From NCBI GenBank assembly GCA_035509315.1, contig DATJLS010000052.1, positions 17,898 through 81,897 on the forward strand: a DNA stretch of 64,000 nucleotides, given 5' to 3'. The DNA comes from JAKAWQ01 sp035509315 (GTDB taxonomy: Bacteria; Pseudomonadota; Alphaproteobacteria; Acetobacterales; Acetobacteraceae). The translations under genes and the position numbers were made by a program. Position 1 is the first letter of the stretch. Every line of letters begins with the position of its first letter. Below, piece after piece: positions 24,138 through 32,673 of the stretch. The notes under the pieces were generated by a model. That model saw only the letters and a program-made list of their open reading frames with translations. It was not told the origin of the DNA and searched no databases.

Positions 24138-24952
24138 ATTACCGGCATGCCTATCACGCGGGCAATTTCGGGGACTGCCTCAAGCAGACGATCCTGTTCT
24201 GGCTGCTCGGCGCGCTTCTGAAGAAGCCGCGCCCCTTCAGCATGCTGGACACCCATTCCGGCGCCGGCGGACATGACCTCGCAGCGCCGGAAGCGGTGCG
24301 GACAGGGGAATGGCAAGGCGGGATCGGACGGCTGACGGACGACCCGCCGGTGCCGCTCGCGGCCTATGTGGCTCTCGTTCGCGCGACGGGTTGCTTCCCT
24401 GGAAGCTGCCTCCTGGCGCGGAGCGTGATGCGGCCCGCTGACAGGCTGGTCTGCTGCGAACTCCATCCGGAAGACTATGCGGCGTTGAGGCGGCGCTTCG
24501 CGGGCGACCGGCAGGTGGCGGTGCATCATCGTGACGGATACGCGGCCCTCAAGGCGCTGTTGCCGCCCGATCCGCGGCGCGGCCTTGTCCTGATCGACCC
24601 CCCCTATGAGCAGCCGGGCGAATTCTTGCGTGTGGCCGCGGGGTTGGAGACAGCCTATGCGCGATTTCGCGAGGGGATTCTCGTGGCCTGGTACCCGATC
24701 AAGCATCGCGCGCCGGTGCGGGATTTCCATGCCGCGCTGGGCGAGAGCGGGATGCGGGATATTGTCGTGGCCGAGTTTTTCCTGCGCGAGCCGACCGATC
24801 CCACGCGGCTCAATGGCGCGGGGATGGTGGTGATCCATCCGCCCTTCGAATTCGAGGCGGCCGCGCGCGCGATTCTCGACTCCCTCTCCGAGCGGCTGGG
24901 CACGGGCGAGCCCGGCGGGGGCGCGGCACTGGTGCGACTGGCGGATGAGTAG
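24134..24952 (+). CDS. rlmJ: 23S rRNA (adenine2030-N6)-methyltransferase RlmJ
   Basis: A 272-residue methyltransferase of the RlmJ (YhiR) family that methylates A2030 of 23S rRNA. It starts at GTG 24134 with NYRHAYHAGNFGDCLKQ, the conserved family N-terminus. LDTHSGAGGHDL forms SAM motif I and LIDPPYEQPGEF the catalytic DPPY motif. LVAWYPIKHR and the final GMVVIHPPF are also typical. The start is coupled to the tsaD stop, and the end overlaps gpsA by 8 bases. Confidence 0.93.
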   Translation: MNYRHAYHAGNFGDCLKQTILFWLLGALLKKPRPFSMLDTHSGAGGHDLAAPEAVRTGEWQGGIGRLTDDPPVPLAAYVALVRATGCFPGSCLLARSVMRPADRLVCCELHPEDYAALRRRFAGDRQVAVHHRDGYAALKALLPPDPRRGLVLIDPPYEQPGEFLRVAAGLETAYARFREGILVAWYPIKHRAPVRDFHAALGESGMRDIVVAEFFLREPTDPTRLNGAGMVVIHPPFEFEAAARAILDSLSERLGTGEPGGGAALVRLADE

Positions 24953-25901
24953 CCTCGGCGTGGTTGGCGCCGGCGCCTGGGGCACGGCCCTGGCGCTCTT
25001 CGCCCATCGGGCGGGGCACGCCGTGCAGCTCTGGGCACGCGATCCGGCCCTGCGGCTCGAGATTGCGACACGGCGGGAGAACAGGCGGCTGCCGGGCATC
25101 AGGCTGCCCGAAGGGATCGCGCTGGCCGAGGATCCTTCGATCCCAGGGGCTGCCCTGCTCCTGCTCGCCGTGCCGGTGCAGCATTTCCGTGCGATCGTGG
25201 GCACGATCCTGGCCGTTGGCCGGCCGCTCGTCGCGGCGGCGAAGGGCATGGAGGTGGGAACCGGCCTCTTGCCGCTCGAAATCCTCGCCGAGCTGCACCC
25301 GGACGCGCCGGCCGCGGTGCTTGCCGGCCCGAACTTCGCCGTCGAGATCGCGGCCGGGCTGCCGGCGGCGGCCGTGCTGGCCGCTGCGGACGGCGCCCTC
25401 CGGCAGTTCCTGCTCGGCGCGTTGGTGGGACCGGGACTCAGGCTTTATGGGAATGCCGATGCGCTCGGCGTGCAGGTGGGCGGGGCGGCCAAGAACGTGA
25501 TTGCAATCGCCGCCGGGGCGGTGATCGGTGCCGGCTGGGGCGAGAATGCGCGGGCGGCGCTGGTGACGCGCGGGCTCGCGGAACTCTCGCGGCTGGTGGA
25601 GGCGCTCGGCGGGCGGCGCGAGACGAGCTTCGGCCTCTCCGGCCTTGGGGATCTCGTGCTGACCTGTACCGGACGGGCGAGCCGGAATTTCCGTTATGGG
25701 TTGGCGCTCGGGCAGGGCGAGGCGCCTTGCATCGAGGGCGTGGCCGAGGGCGTGGCAACAGCCCCGGCGCTGGTGGCGCGGGCAGCTTCGTCCGGCTGCG
25801 AAGTGCCGGTCGCGGCGGCGGTGGCGCGGCTGCTGGCGGGCGAGACGACGCTGCATTCGGCGATGGCCGATCTGCTCGCCCGGCCCCAGCGGGACGAATA
25901 G
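24945..25901 (+). CDS. gpsA: Glycerol-3-phosphate dehydrogenase [NAD(P)+]
   Basis: A 318-residue enzyme reducing dihydroxyacetone phosphate to sn-glycerol 3-phosphate for phospholipid synthesis. The N-terminal cofactor motif is VVGAGAWGTALAL, AGPNFAVEIAAGLPAA is the conserved middle, and VQVGGAAKNVIAIAAG carries the catalytic lysine; GLSGLGDLVLTCTGRASRN closes the substrate domain. It follows the tsaD-rlmJ pair in one overlapping operon and precedes murJ after 14 bases. Confidence 0.96.
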   Translation: MSSLGVVGAGAWGTALALFAHRAGHAVQLWARDPALRLEIATRRENRRLPGIRLPEGIALAEDPSIPGAALLLLAVPVQHFRAIVGTILAVGRPLVAAAKGMEVGTGLLPLEILAELHPDAPAAVLAGPNFAVEIAAGLPAAAVLAAADGALRQFLLGALVGPGLRLYGNADALGVQVGGAAKNVIAIAAGAVIGAGWGENARAALVTRGLAELSRLVEALGGRRETSFGLSGLGDLVLTCTGRASRNFRYGLALGQGEAPCIEGVAEGVATAPALVARAASSGCEVPVAAAVARLLAGETTLHSAMADLLARPQRDE

Positions 25902-25915
25902 CGGGACGGGGAGGG

Positions 25916-27469
25916 ATGTTCCGCAGCATTCTGACCGTCGGGTTCTGGACGCTGGTGAGCCGGGTTCTCGGTTTCCTGCGCGACGTGCTGATCGCCGACC
26001 GCCTGGGCGCGGGGATGGCGGCGGATGCCTTCTTCGTCGCGCTCAAGCTGCCGGATCTCTTCCGCCAGTTGTTTGGCGAGGGCGCGTTCAACGCCTCCTT
26101 CATCCCGGCCTTTGCCGGCGTGCTGGCAGCGGAGGGGCGGAAGGCGGCGAGGCGCTTCGCAGAGGAAGTGACGAGCGTAATGGTGATCTGGCTCGGCGCG
26201 CTGACCGTGGCCGGCGTCGTTTTCATGCCGGAGCTGATGGTGGTGCTGGCGCCAGGTTTTGCGGCAATTCCAGCGAAATTCACGCTCGCCGTCCGGCTGA
26301 CGCGGATCACCTTCCCCTATTTGATGCTCGTCTGCCTCACGGCCGGGTTCGGCGGCGTGCTGAACGGGCTGCATCGTTTCGCCGCCGCCGCGGCCGCGCC
26401 GATCCTCTTCAATCTCTTCGCGATCGCGGCGCTCCTTTTCCTTACGCCGTTCGTTCCTTCCGCCGGATACTCGCTCGCCTACGGCGTGACCTTTTCGGGC
26501 ATCGCGCAGCTCGTGCTGCTGGCATGGTCGATGGCGCGGGCGGGGATGGCGCTCAGGCTGCTCTGGCCGCGGCTCACACCCGCCGTTCGGCTCGTGATGC
26601 GGCGGATGGGGCCCGGGGTGATCGGCGTCGGCGTCACGCAGATCAATGTCGCGGTCGATACCATCGTCGCGAGCCTGCTCAAGCCCGGCTCAGTCTCGGT
26701 GCTCTACTATGCGAACCGGGTGAACCAGCTTCCGCTCGGCATCATCGGCGTGACCGTGGGGACCGCGCTCCTGCCGGTGCTTTCGCGCCAGGTGCGGGCG
26801 CGCGCGCCGCTTTCGGCGCACCGGACACTGAACCGAGCAATCGAATTCGCGCTCGTGCTGACATTGCCGGCGGCGGTGGGGCTCGCCGTTCTTTCGGTGT
26901 CGATCGTGCGCGTGCTCTTCGAGCGCGGGGCCTTCACCGGGAGCGACGTGACGGCGACATCGGCCGCCCTGATCGCCTATGCGGCCGGCGTGCCGGCGAC
27001 AGTGCTGACGAAGGTGCTGGCGCCGAATTTCTTCGCCCGGGGGGATACGAGGACGCCTGTGTTGGTGGGCGTGGCGGCGCTTTTGGTGAACCTCGTCTTC
27101 ATCTTCACGCTGATGGGACCGCTCGGCGCCACAGGGATTGCGAGCGCGGCGAGCATTTCAGCCCTGTTCAATGCCGGAATGCTCGCGACCATCCTGGTGC
27201 GGAGAGGCCTGTTGCGGGCCGATCGCGGGCTCAGAAGCCGGATGCCGCGCATGCTGCTGGCGGCGGCGGCGATGGGGGTAGTGCTTGCACTGGCCACGCA
27301 TTGGACTCCCAGGGCGACATCGGAAGCAGCGGGTGTGCTGCGCTGGGTGAGGCTCGGCCTCGTCATCGCGGCCGGGGTGCTTGCCTATGGGCTGGTCGGG
27401 CAGGCGCTGGCGGCGTTCGACCTCAAAGAGATCGCGCGTCGGCTTGGGCGCCGGCGCCGCCGGGCTTGA
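25916..27469 (+). CDS. murJ: Lipid II flippase MurJ
   Basis: A 517-residue polytopic (about 14 helices) MOP-superfamily protein that flips lipid II for peptidoglycan synthesis. The family N-terminus VGFWTLVSRVLGFLRDVLIA and LPDLFRQLFGEGAFNASFIPAF are perfectly recognisable, as is YYANRVNQLPLGIIGVTVGTALLP in the second half. The start is fixed by GGGGAGGG six bases upstream; an in-frame extension reaching into gpsA is a shadow. The C-terminus is a basic tail. Confidence 0.96.
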   Translation: MFRSILTVGFWTLVSRVLGFLRDVLIADRLGAGMAADAFFVALKLPDLFRQLFGEGAFNASFIPAFAGVLAAEGRKAARRFAEEVTSVMVIWLGALTVAGVVFMPELMVVLAPGFAAIPAKFTLAVRLTRITFPYLMLVCLTAGFGGVLNGLHRFAAAAAAPILFNLFAIAALLFLTPFVPSAGYSLAYGVTFSGIAQLVLLAWSMARAGMALRLLWPRLTPAVRLVMRRMGPGVIGVGVTQINVAVDTIVASLLKPGSVSVLYYANRVNQLPLGIIGVTVGTALLPVLSRQVRARAPLSAHRTLNRAIEFALVLTLPAAVGLAVLSVSIVRVLFERGAFTGSDVTATSAALIAYAAGVPATVLTKVLAPNFFARGDTRTPVLVGVAALLVNLVFIFTLMGPLGATGIASAASISALFNAGMLATILVRRGLLRADRGLRSRMPRMLLAAAAMGVVLALATHWTPRATSEAAGVLRWVRLGLVIAAGVLAYGLVGQALAAFDLKEIARRLGRRRRRA

Positions 27470-27499
27470 CCGAAGCGGGGCTTGCCCCGCACACGGACC

Positions 27500-28528
27500 A
27501 TGAACAAAGAGAACGCGGATCAGCGACGCATGCAGCGCATCTTCTCCGGCATCCAGCCTTCCGGCATCCCGACGCTCGGCAATTACCTCGGCGCGATCCG
27601 CAACTGGGTCGCCCTTCAGGCGAGCCATGAATGCATCTATTGCGTGGTCGATCTGCACGCGATCACCGTATGGCAGGACCCGAAACTTTTGCCGCAGCAG
27701 ACGCGCGAGCTTGCCGCTTCGATCATCGCCTGCGGGATCGACCCTCAGCGCTCCATTCTCTTTCATCAGTCAGCGGTGCCGGAGCACGCCGAGCTCGCCT
27801 GGATCTTCAACTGTGTCGCGCGGCTCGGCTGGCTCAACCGGATGACGCAGTTCAAGGACAAGGCGGGGAAGGACAGGGAGAATGCCTCCGCCGGGCTCTA
27901 TGTCTATCCGAACCTGATGGCGGCGGACATCCTTGCCTATCACGCAACGCGCGTGCCGGTGGGGGACGATCAGCGCCAGCATCTGGAGCTCGCGAACGAC
28001 ATCGCGCAGAAATTCAATCATGATTACGGCGTCGAGTTCTTTCCGCCGATCGAGGCGCTGATCCTGGGGCCGGCGGCGCGGGTGATGAGCTTGCGCGACG
28101 GGACGAAGAAGATGTCGAAATCCGACGCATCGGATCAGAGCCGGATCAATCTCAATGATTCAGCGGATATGATCGCGCAGAAGATCCGCCGCGCTCGGAC
28201 CGACCCCGAGCCGCTGCCCTCGGAGCCGGCTGGACTTGCCGCGCGGCCGGAGGCGCGGAACCTCGTCGGTATCTATGCGGCGCTTGCGGATATGGACGAG
28301 GCGGGCGTGCTCCGGCTGCACGGCGGCAAAGGGTTTTCGGTCTTCAAGGAGGAACTTGCAAGCCTCCTTATGGAAGTGCTGGGGCCGATCGCCGAGAAGA
28401 CCCGGAGCCTGCTGGCGGAGCCCGGACATGTCGATGAGATTCTGCGCGAGGGGGCCGGGCGCGCGGCTTCGATCTGCCGGCCGATCGTTGCCGAGACAAA
28501 ACGGCTGGTGGGGTTCCTGCCGGGGTAG
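27500..28528 (+). CDS. trpS: Tryptophanyl-tRNA synthetase
   Basis: A 342-residue class Ic synthetase. The HIGH-equivalent is in SGIQPSGIPTLGNYLGAI, and the KMSKS loop is intact as KKMSKSDASD. VVDLHAITVWQDP and GDDQRQHLELANDIAQKFN are the usual core segments. ATG 27500 (MNKENADQRR) is chosen; TTG 27482 adds six residues and ATG 27530 would begin directly at MQRIFSGIQPSG. It lies 30 bases after murJ and faces the minus-strand monooxygenase across a REP-like element. Confidence 0.95.
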   Translation: MNKENADQRRMQRIFSGIQPSGIPTLGNYLGAIRNWVALQASHECIYCVVDLHAITVWQDPKLLPQQTRELAASIIACGIDPQRSILFHQSAVPEHAELAWIFNCVARLGWLNRMTQFKDKAGKDRENASAGLYVYPNLMAADILAYHATRVPVGDDQRQHLELANDIAQKFNHDYGVEFFPPIEALILGPAARVMSLRDGTKKMSKSDASDQSRINLNDSADMIAQKIRRARTDPEPLPSEPAGLAARPEARNLVGIYAALADMDEAGVLRLHGGKGFSVFKEELASLLMEVLGPIAEKTRSLLAEPGHVDEILREGAGRAASICRPIVAETKRLVGFLPG

Positions 28529-28595
28529 AGCATGATCGCCGAAGGTTGGGTCAGCGGAGGCCCGAATCACGCGGGGAAACAAACGAGCTCTTGGA
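28529..28595 (-). repeat. REP-like palindromic repeat element, copy 2 (inverted)
   Basis: Read on the minus strand, this gap contains TTTGTTTCCCCGCGTGATTC, then CCTTCGGCGATCATGCT, matching the core of the copies at 7171 and 40531. The outer arms are ATCACGC (28566-28572) and GCATGAT (28530-28536), one G-T change from perfect. It fills the space between convergent trpS and the monooxygenase gene, so it may also act as a bidirectional terminator. Confidence 0.65.
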
Positions 28596-30137
28596 TCATG
28601 TGCGGTCGGGGGCGAGATAAGTGGAGAGATGCGCGTCGAGTGCAGTGAAGCCGGCGTCGTTCGCGTTTGCCAGCCGATAGCCAATGAAGCCGTCGGGCCG
28701 CACGAGGAGAGCCCCTCCGGGAAGCGTACCGCAGCATGCGGGATCGAATCCCGCTTCGTTTTCGATTGCGATAAGGTCTTGCCAGCGGCGCCTGAACAGA
28801 TCGGGCGGAGGATCGCCCCCGAAGAGCAACAGGTGATGCTTCGTGCCGCTCAGCCGAATACGGTCCCGAAACCGTGCGCCTGGGCTTGGCCCGGTCATCG
28901 GCGTCGGCGGCACGACCGTGGAACTTGTTGAATCGAGATATTCGCCGACGAGGGGGCTGCCCACGTAAGTCACGTCGAGCATGCCCCGCGCGCGAGCAAG
29001 TGCCGAGAGGCGCGTAGGATCGGGCGGGGGTGACATGGCGCTGGCCGATGGCTTTGCGAGGGCGAGCGCGCGACGGTGCAGCATGTCCGAAACTTCGAGC
29101 ACGTGCTGGTCGGCGAGGTGCCGCTCGATCGCGTAGGCATCGAGCAGGGAGCGCAGCCCTGCCCCACGAACGACGAGGGCGAGCTTCCAGGCGATGTCGG
29201 CGGCATCCATCAAGGCCGAGTTCAGGCCCTCGCCAGCGATCGGGCTCGAGAGATGCGCAGCATCCCCCATGAGGAAGCGTCGCCCGTCGGCGAGCCGGCG
29301 CGTGATGCGTTTGTGCATGACGAAGTGCGACGCCCAGTTGAGATCGTGGACACTGGCGTTGACGCCGGTCCGGCGGTTGAGGAGTGCGCTCAGCTGAGCA
29401 AGCTCGGGCGTCTCGCGCTGATCGATGACGGGTGAATCGAGGTCGAGATCGACGAAGCTGAGCCAACGACTCCCGGGCAGCGGCGCAAGCAGGACGAAGC
29501 CTTCGTCACTGACGAAGACCATCGATTCCTCGGCTTCATGAGGGAGCCCCATTTGGATATCGGCCACGATGTACTGGCCGGCATAAGTGTCTCCCTGGAG
29601 GGATTCCTGCATCGAGCGGCGAGTGACGTCGTGCGCCCCGCCGGCGCCAAGAACATAGCCAAAAGAGGAAGTCTCGATCTCGCCGTCTGGACCGCGGAGG
29701 CGGACATCAAGCGTGTCCGCATCCTCATCGATCGAAAGGACGGTGGTGCCGCGTTCGACGGAAACACCAAAGCTCTGCAAATGTTCGGTGAGGATTTCTT
29801 CGGTCCGCCATTGCGGCAGGCTGCACTGGTACTCGTGTGGACAATCGATTCCTTCGAAACTGCTGACGGCAAGCGCGGCGAAGCCTGGTGCGTAGAAGCG
29901 GGTGCGACGGACATGGATGGACGATTCGATAAAGGGTTCGAGTACTCCCGCGCGTGCGAGCAGCTCGAGGCCCGCGGGCTGAATGGCGGTCGCGCGGGCC
30001 TGATGGTGCGGCACCATCCTGCGTTCGACAATGCGCGGCATGACGCCGTGGCGGGCGAGCTCGCAGGCGGCGAAAAGACCAGCCGGCCCTGCGCCGATGA
30101 TGAGGACGTAGCTCTGATCGGTCCCGCGCCCTGGCAT
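28596..30137 (-). CDS. FAD-dependent aromatic monooxygenase (PheA/TfdB family)
   Basis: A 513-residue class A flavoprotein hydroxylase. The dinucleotide motif VLIIGAGPAGLFAACELARHG opens the protein, and FLMGDAAHLSSPIAGEGLNSALMDA is the second FAD motif. The C-terminal region (GGALLVRPDGFIGYRL) resembles the thioredoxin-like domain of the phenol hydroxylase/PheA group. The start at ATG 30137 has AGAGGGAA six bases ahead; an upstream TTG adds nine residues. The gene stands alone, divergent from the amide importer operon, so whether it belongs to that pathway is only a guess. Substrate unknown; NAD(P)H hydroxylation of an aromatic ring is the family reaction. Confidence 0.87.
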   Translation of the reverse strand: MPGRGTDQSYVLIIGAGPAGLFAACELARHGVMPRIVERRMVPHHQARATAIQPAGLELLARAGVLEPFIESSIHVRRTRFYAPGFAALAVSSFEGIDCPHEYQCSLPQWRTEEILTEHLQSFGVSVERGTTVLSIDEDADTLDVRLRGPDGEIETSSFGYVLGAGGAHDVTRRSMQESLQGDTYAGQYIVADIQMGLPHEAEESMVFVSDEGFVLLAPLPGSRWLSFVDLDLDSPVIDQRETPELAQLSALLNRRTGVNASVHDLNWASHFVMHKRITRRLADGRRFLMGDAAHLSSPIAGEGLNSALMDAADIAWKLALVVRGAGLRSLLDAYAIERHLADQHVLEVSDMLHRRALALAKPSASAMSPPPDPTRLSALARARGMLDVTYVGSPLVGEYLDSTSSTVVPPTPMTGPSPGARFRDRIRLSGTKHHLLLFGGDPPPDLFRRRWQDLIAIENEAGFDPACCGTLPGGALLVRPDGFIGYRLANANDAGFTALDAHLSTYLAPDRT

Positions 30138-30617
30138 CGCGGTTCCCTCTTGATGCAAGTTCAAAACGTTAACATTCGTGCCGGCGAAGAGGCAAGCGAC
30201 CCAAGGATCCCGATCATCGCCTGCCCGGTCATCACCCTCTAGCGCGGAAGGCCCGCGGCCGGACCCAAAAGCGACCAGGCGTCGTGCATCGGCCTAGCAA
30301 GTACGCAAAGCGCAGCATGGGTCAGGCGGCAATCAAGCGGAGTGATCGAGGCGGCGTGTGGAGGCGCGGCGGAGCGATATGCCGGGGCCATGACACTGAT
30401 CGCGAAACAAAACCGATGCCTGAGGGCGTCGATGCGTCGCGCGCGAGAGCCATATTGCCCGTGCGCGCGAGCCCGGCATTATTATTGCATTGACCATTGC
30501 GTCCGCCCCATTGCGTTCGGCTGGCCGGTCCCCGAAACTGAGGCCGACCGCTCCGGCCGGTGCCGTCATACATCCCCACCCCGCACAGATCCGTGCTCAA
30601 TGATGAGGAGCCAGCTC
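30138..30617. other. 480-base divergent gap upstream of the amide importer operon
   Basis: No gene with family similarity, signal peptide or good start is visible on either strand. It lies between divergent transcription units and so should hold promoters for the monooxygenase and for the ABC operon. AAAACGTTAACATTCG near 30160-30176 is an AT-rich patch close to the monooxygenase start, and 30475-30500 is another AT-rich patch. No regulator gene adjoins this gap, which is unusual for a catabolic cluster. Confidence 0.5.
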
Positions 30618-31832
30618 ATGCCCCGAACCCGTCCAAACCCCGAATTTGAAGGACCCGCCCCCCGCGCGATGCCCCGGGGTATGATGACCGCTGGCGCGCT
30701 TGCCCTGCTGCTGGGCGCTTTCGTTCCCTCTGCGCTGGCGGCGGACGACACGATCAGCATCGGCGTTCCGGTCGGGCTGAGCGGGGCGAACAGCGTGGTG
30801 GCGCCTTCGGTGGTGCAGGCGGCCGAGCTCGCCGTCGCCCAGATCAACGCCAAAGGCGGCGTGCTCGGCCACAAGCTCAAGCTTGATGTCGCCGATGACG
30901 GCAGCGGAGCCGATGGTGCCGTGAAAGCGTTCGATTCGCTGGTCTTCCGCCAGCGCGTCAATGTCCTGATCTCGATGGAGACGAGCGCGGCCCGCAATGC
31001 CGGATTGCCGGTGGTGGCGCGCGGCCGCACCCCTTACATCTATACCTCGTATTATGAAGGACATTCCTGCAGCCCGTACCTTTATGTCGATGCCTGGGTG
31101 CCGGAGCAGCAGGTGCCGCCGGTGATCGACTATTTCATGAAGGACAAGGGCGCGAAGACCTTCTTCCTGGTCGGCAGCGATTATGCCTTCGGTCGCGGCA
31201 TGCTGGACTTCACCCGCAAATATATCCTGGCGCACGGCGGCAAGATCGTCGGCGAGGAATATCTGCCGATGGATGCGAGCGATTGGACACCGGTGCTGAG
31301 CAAGTTGCGCGCGGCGCATCCGGATGCACTGGTCAGCTCGACCGCGGGCGGCGCGCCCAACGTGACCCTGACCAAGCAGCTGCGGGGTGCGGGCATCAAT
31401 GTTCTTTTCGGCAATCTCGCCGAGGATGAGGGCACGGCCAAGGCGATCGGACCCGATGCCGCCGGGACCTATCTCTCCCAATCCTATTTCACCGGGATCG
31501 ACAACCCTCAGAACAAGGCCTTCGAGGCCGCGCTTCAGAAGATGTTCGGCGCCAACATGAAGACGCCAAACGATCTCTCGGAACCGGAATATGACGGGAT
31601 CTATCTCTATACGGAAGCAGTGGAGAAGGCGGGCTCGACCAATCCGCACAAGGTGCTCGCCGAGCTGCCGTTGGTCAGTTTTGACGGACCGCGCGGAGTG
31701 GTGCAAATGAACGTCCAGCATCACGCGCCGCTGACGATGTATCTCGGCGAGGTGCAGGCAGATGGCTCGGTGAAGGTGATCCAGAGTTTTCCGAATGTCT
31801 CCCCAGGCGATCAATGCCCCAACCTGAAATAG
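30618..31832 (+). CDS. ABC transporter substrate-binding protein, amide/urea/branched-chain type
   Basis: A 404-residue periplasmic binding protein (type I fold, Leu/Ile/Val-binding superfamily). A long positively charged leader leads to a signal helix MMTAGALALLLGAFVPSALA with cleavage before ADDTISIGVPV. The opening IGVPVGLSGANSVVAPSVVQAAELAVAQINAKGGVLGHKLKLDV is the family pattern, and TYLSQSYFTGIDNPQNKAF resembles the urea/short-chain amide (UrtA/FmdD) branch. GAGGAG eight bases upstream fixes ATG 30618 over two nearby ATGs. It leads an operon with permeases, ATPases and two C-N hydrolases. Confidence 0.88.
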   Translation: MPRTRPNPEFEGPAPRAMPRGMMTAGALALLLGAFVPSALAADDTISIGVPVGLSGANSVVAPSVVQAAELAVAQINAKGGVLGHKLKLDVADDGSGADGAVKAFDSLVFRQRVNVLISMETSAARNAGLPVVARGRTPYIYTSYYEGHSCSPYLYVDAWVPEQQVPPVIDYFMKDKGAKTFFLVGSDYAFGRGMLDFTRKYILAHGGKIVGEEYLPMDASDWTPVLSKLRAAHPDALVSSTAGGAPNVTLTKQLRGAGINVLFGNLAEDEGTAKAIGPDAAGTYLSQSYFTGIDNPQNKAFEAALQKMFGANMKTPNDLSEPEYDGIYLYTEAVEKAGSTNPHKVLAELPLVSFDGPRGVVQMNVQHHAPLTMYLGEVQADGSVKVIQSFPNVSPGDQCPNLK

Positions 31833-31836
31833 GCGC

Positions 31837-32673
31837 ATGACGAGCCTGCTGCTCGACATCGTCACCACCGCGGGCATCCTGTTCGCCGTCTCCGTCGGGT
31901 TGCTGATCGTGTTCGGCGTGCAGAAGATCATCAATTTCGCGCACGGCGCCTTTCTCACGATCGGTGGCTATACATCGCTGGTGGTGACGCACTTCCATCT
32001 CAACCCGTGGCTGGCTGAGCCGCTGGCGCTTGTCTCGGGCGCGGTGCTCGGGGCGGCGGTGGAGCGGATCATCGTGCGCCCGCTCTATCGCCGCCCGCTC
32101 GATGCGATTCTGGCGACCTGGGGGCTTGCCATTGTCGTCGTGCAGCTGATCACGATTGGCTTCGGGCGCGGCGTGCAATTCGTCCAGAGCCCGGTCGCCG
32201 GCGCGACGCGCGTGCTCGGGACCGATTATTCGCTCTATCGGCTGATCTTCCTCGCGATCGCGATCGCGATCGGGATCATGATCGCGGCTGCGCTGCAGGG
32301 CACGCGGCTCGGGCTCATGGCGCGCGCCGTGATCATGAATGAAAACCTCGCGCGGGGGCTCGGGATCAACAGCGATCTCGTGCGCTTCGCCACCTTCAGC
32401 ATCGGCGCGGGCCTGGCGAGCCTGGCGGGCGCGCTCCTCACGCCTCTGCTCAGCGTCGATCCGATCATGGGCGTGCCGTGGCTGCTCAATGCCTTCATGC
32501 TGGTGATGGTTTCCGGCACATCGCTCGTCAGCCTGGCGCTGTCTTGCCTCGTGCTGGGCGGCGCGCAGGTGGTGGTGAGCAGCTATAGCAGCCCGGTGCT
32601 CGGCGGGCTCACCATCGTGGTGTTGGCCGCCATCGTGCTGAGGGTGCGCCCTGCGGGCTTCGCCCGGGCGTGA
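31837..32673 (+). CDS. ABC transporter permease, LivH/UrtB type
   Basis: A 278-residue inner-membrane permease with about eight helices. VGLLIVFGVQKIINFAHGAFLTIGGYTSLVV matches the conserved start of LivH-family permeases, and RAVIMNENLARGLGINSDLVRFATFSIGAGLASLAGALLTPL is the cytoplasmic coupling region and following helix. It begins 4 bases after the binding-protein stop and overlaps the next gene's GTG by 4 bases. Confidence 0.92.
   Translation: MTSLLLDIVTTAGILFAVSVGLLIVFGVQKIINFAHGAFLTIGGYTSLVVTHFHLNPWLAEPLALVSGAVLGAAVERIIVRPLYRRPLDAILATWGLAIVVVQLITIGFGRGVQFVQSPVAGATRVLGTDYSLYRLIFLAIAIAIGIMIAAALQGTRLGLMARAVIMNENLARGLGINSDLVRFATFSIGAGLASLAGALLTPLLSVDPIMGVPWLLNAFMLVMVSGTSLVSLALSCLVLGGAQVVVSSYSSPVLGGLTIVVLAAIVLRVRPAGFARA

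Noticed and set aside
23489..25249. A 586-codon minus-strand frame across tsaD, rlmJ and gpsA
   Set aside because: Antisense to three clear enzymes; arginine- and proline-rich with no family similarity.
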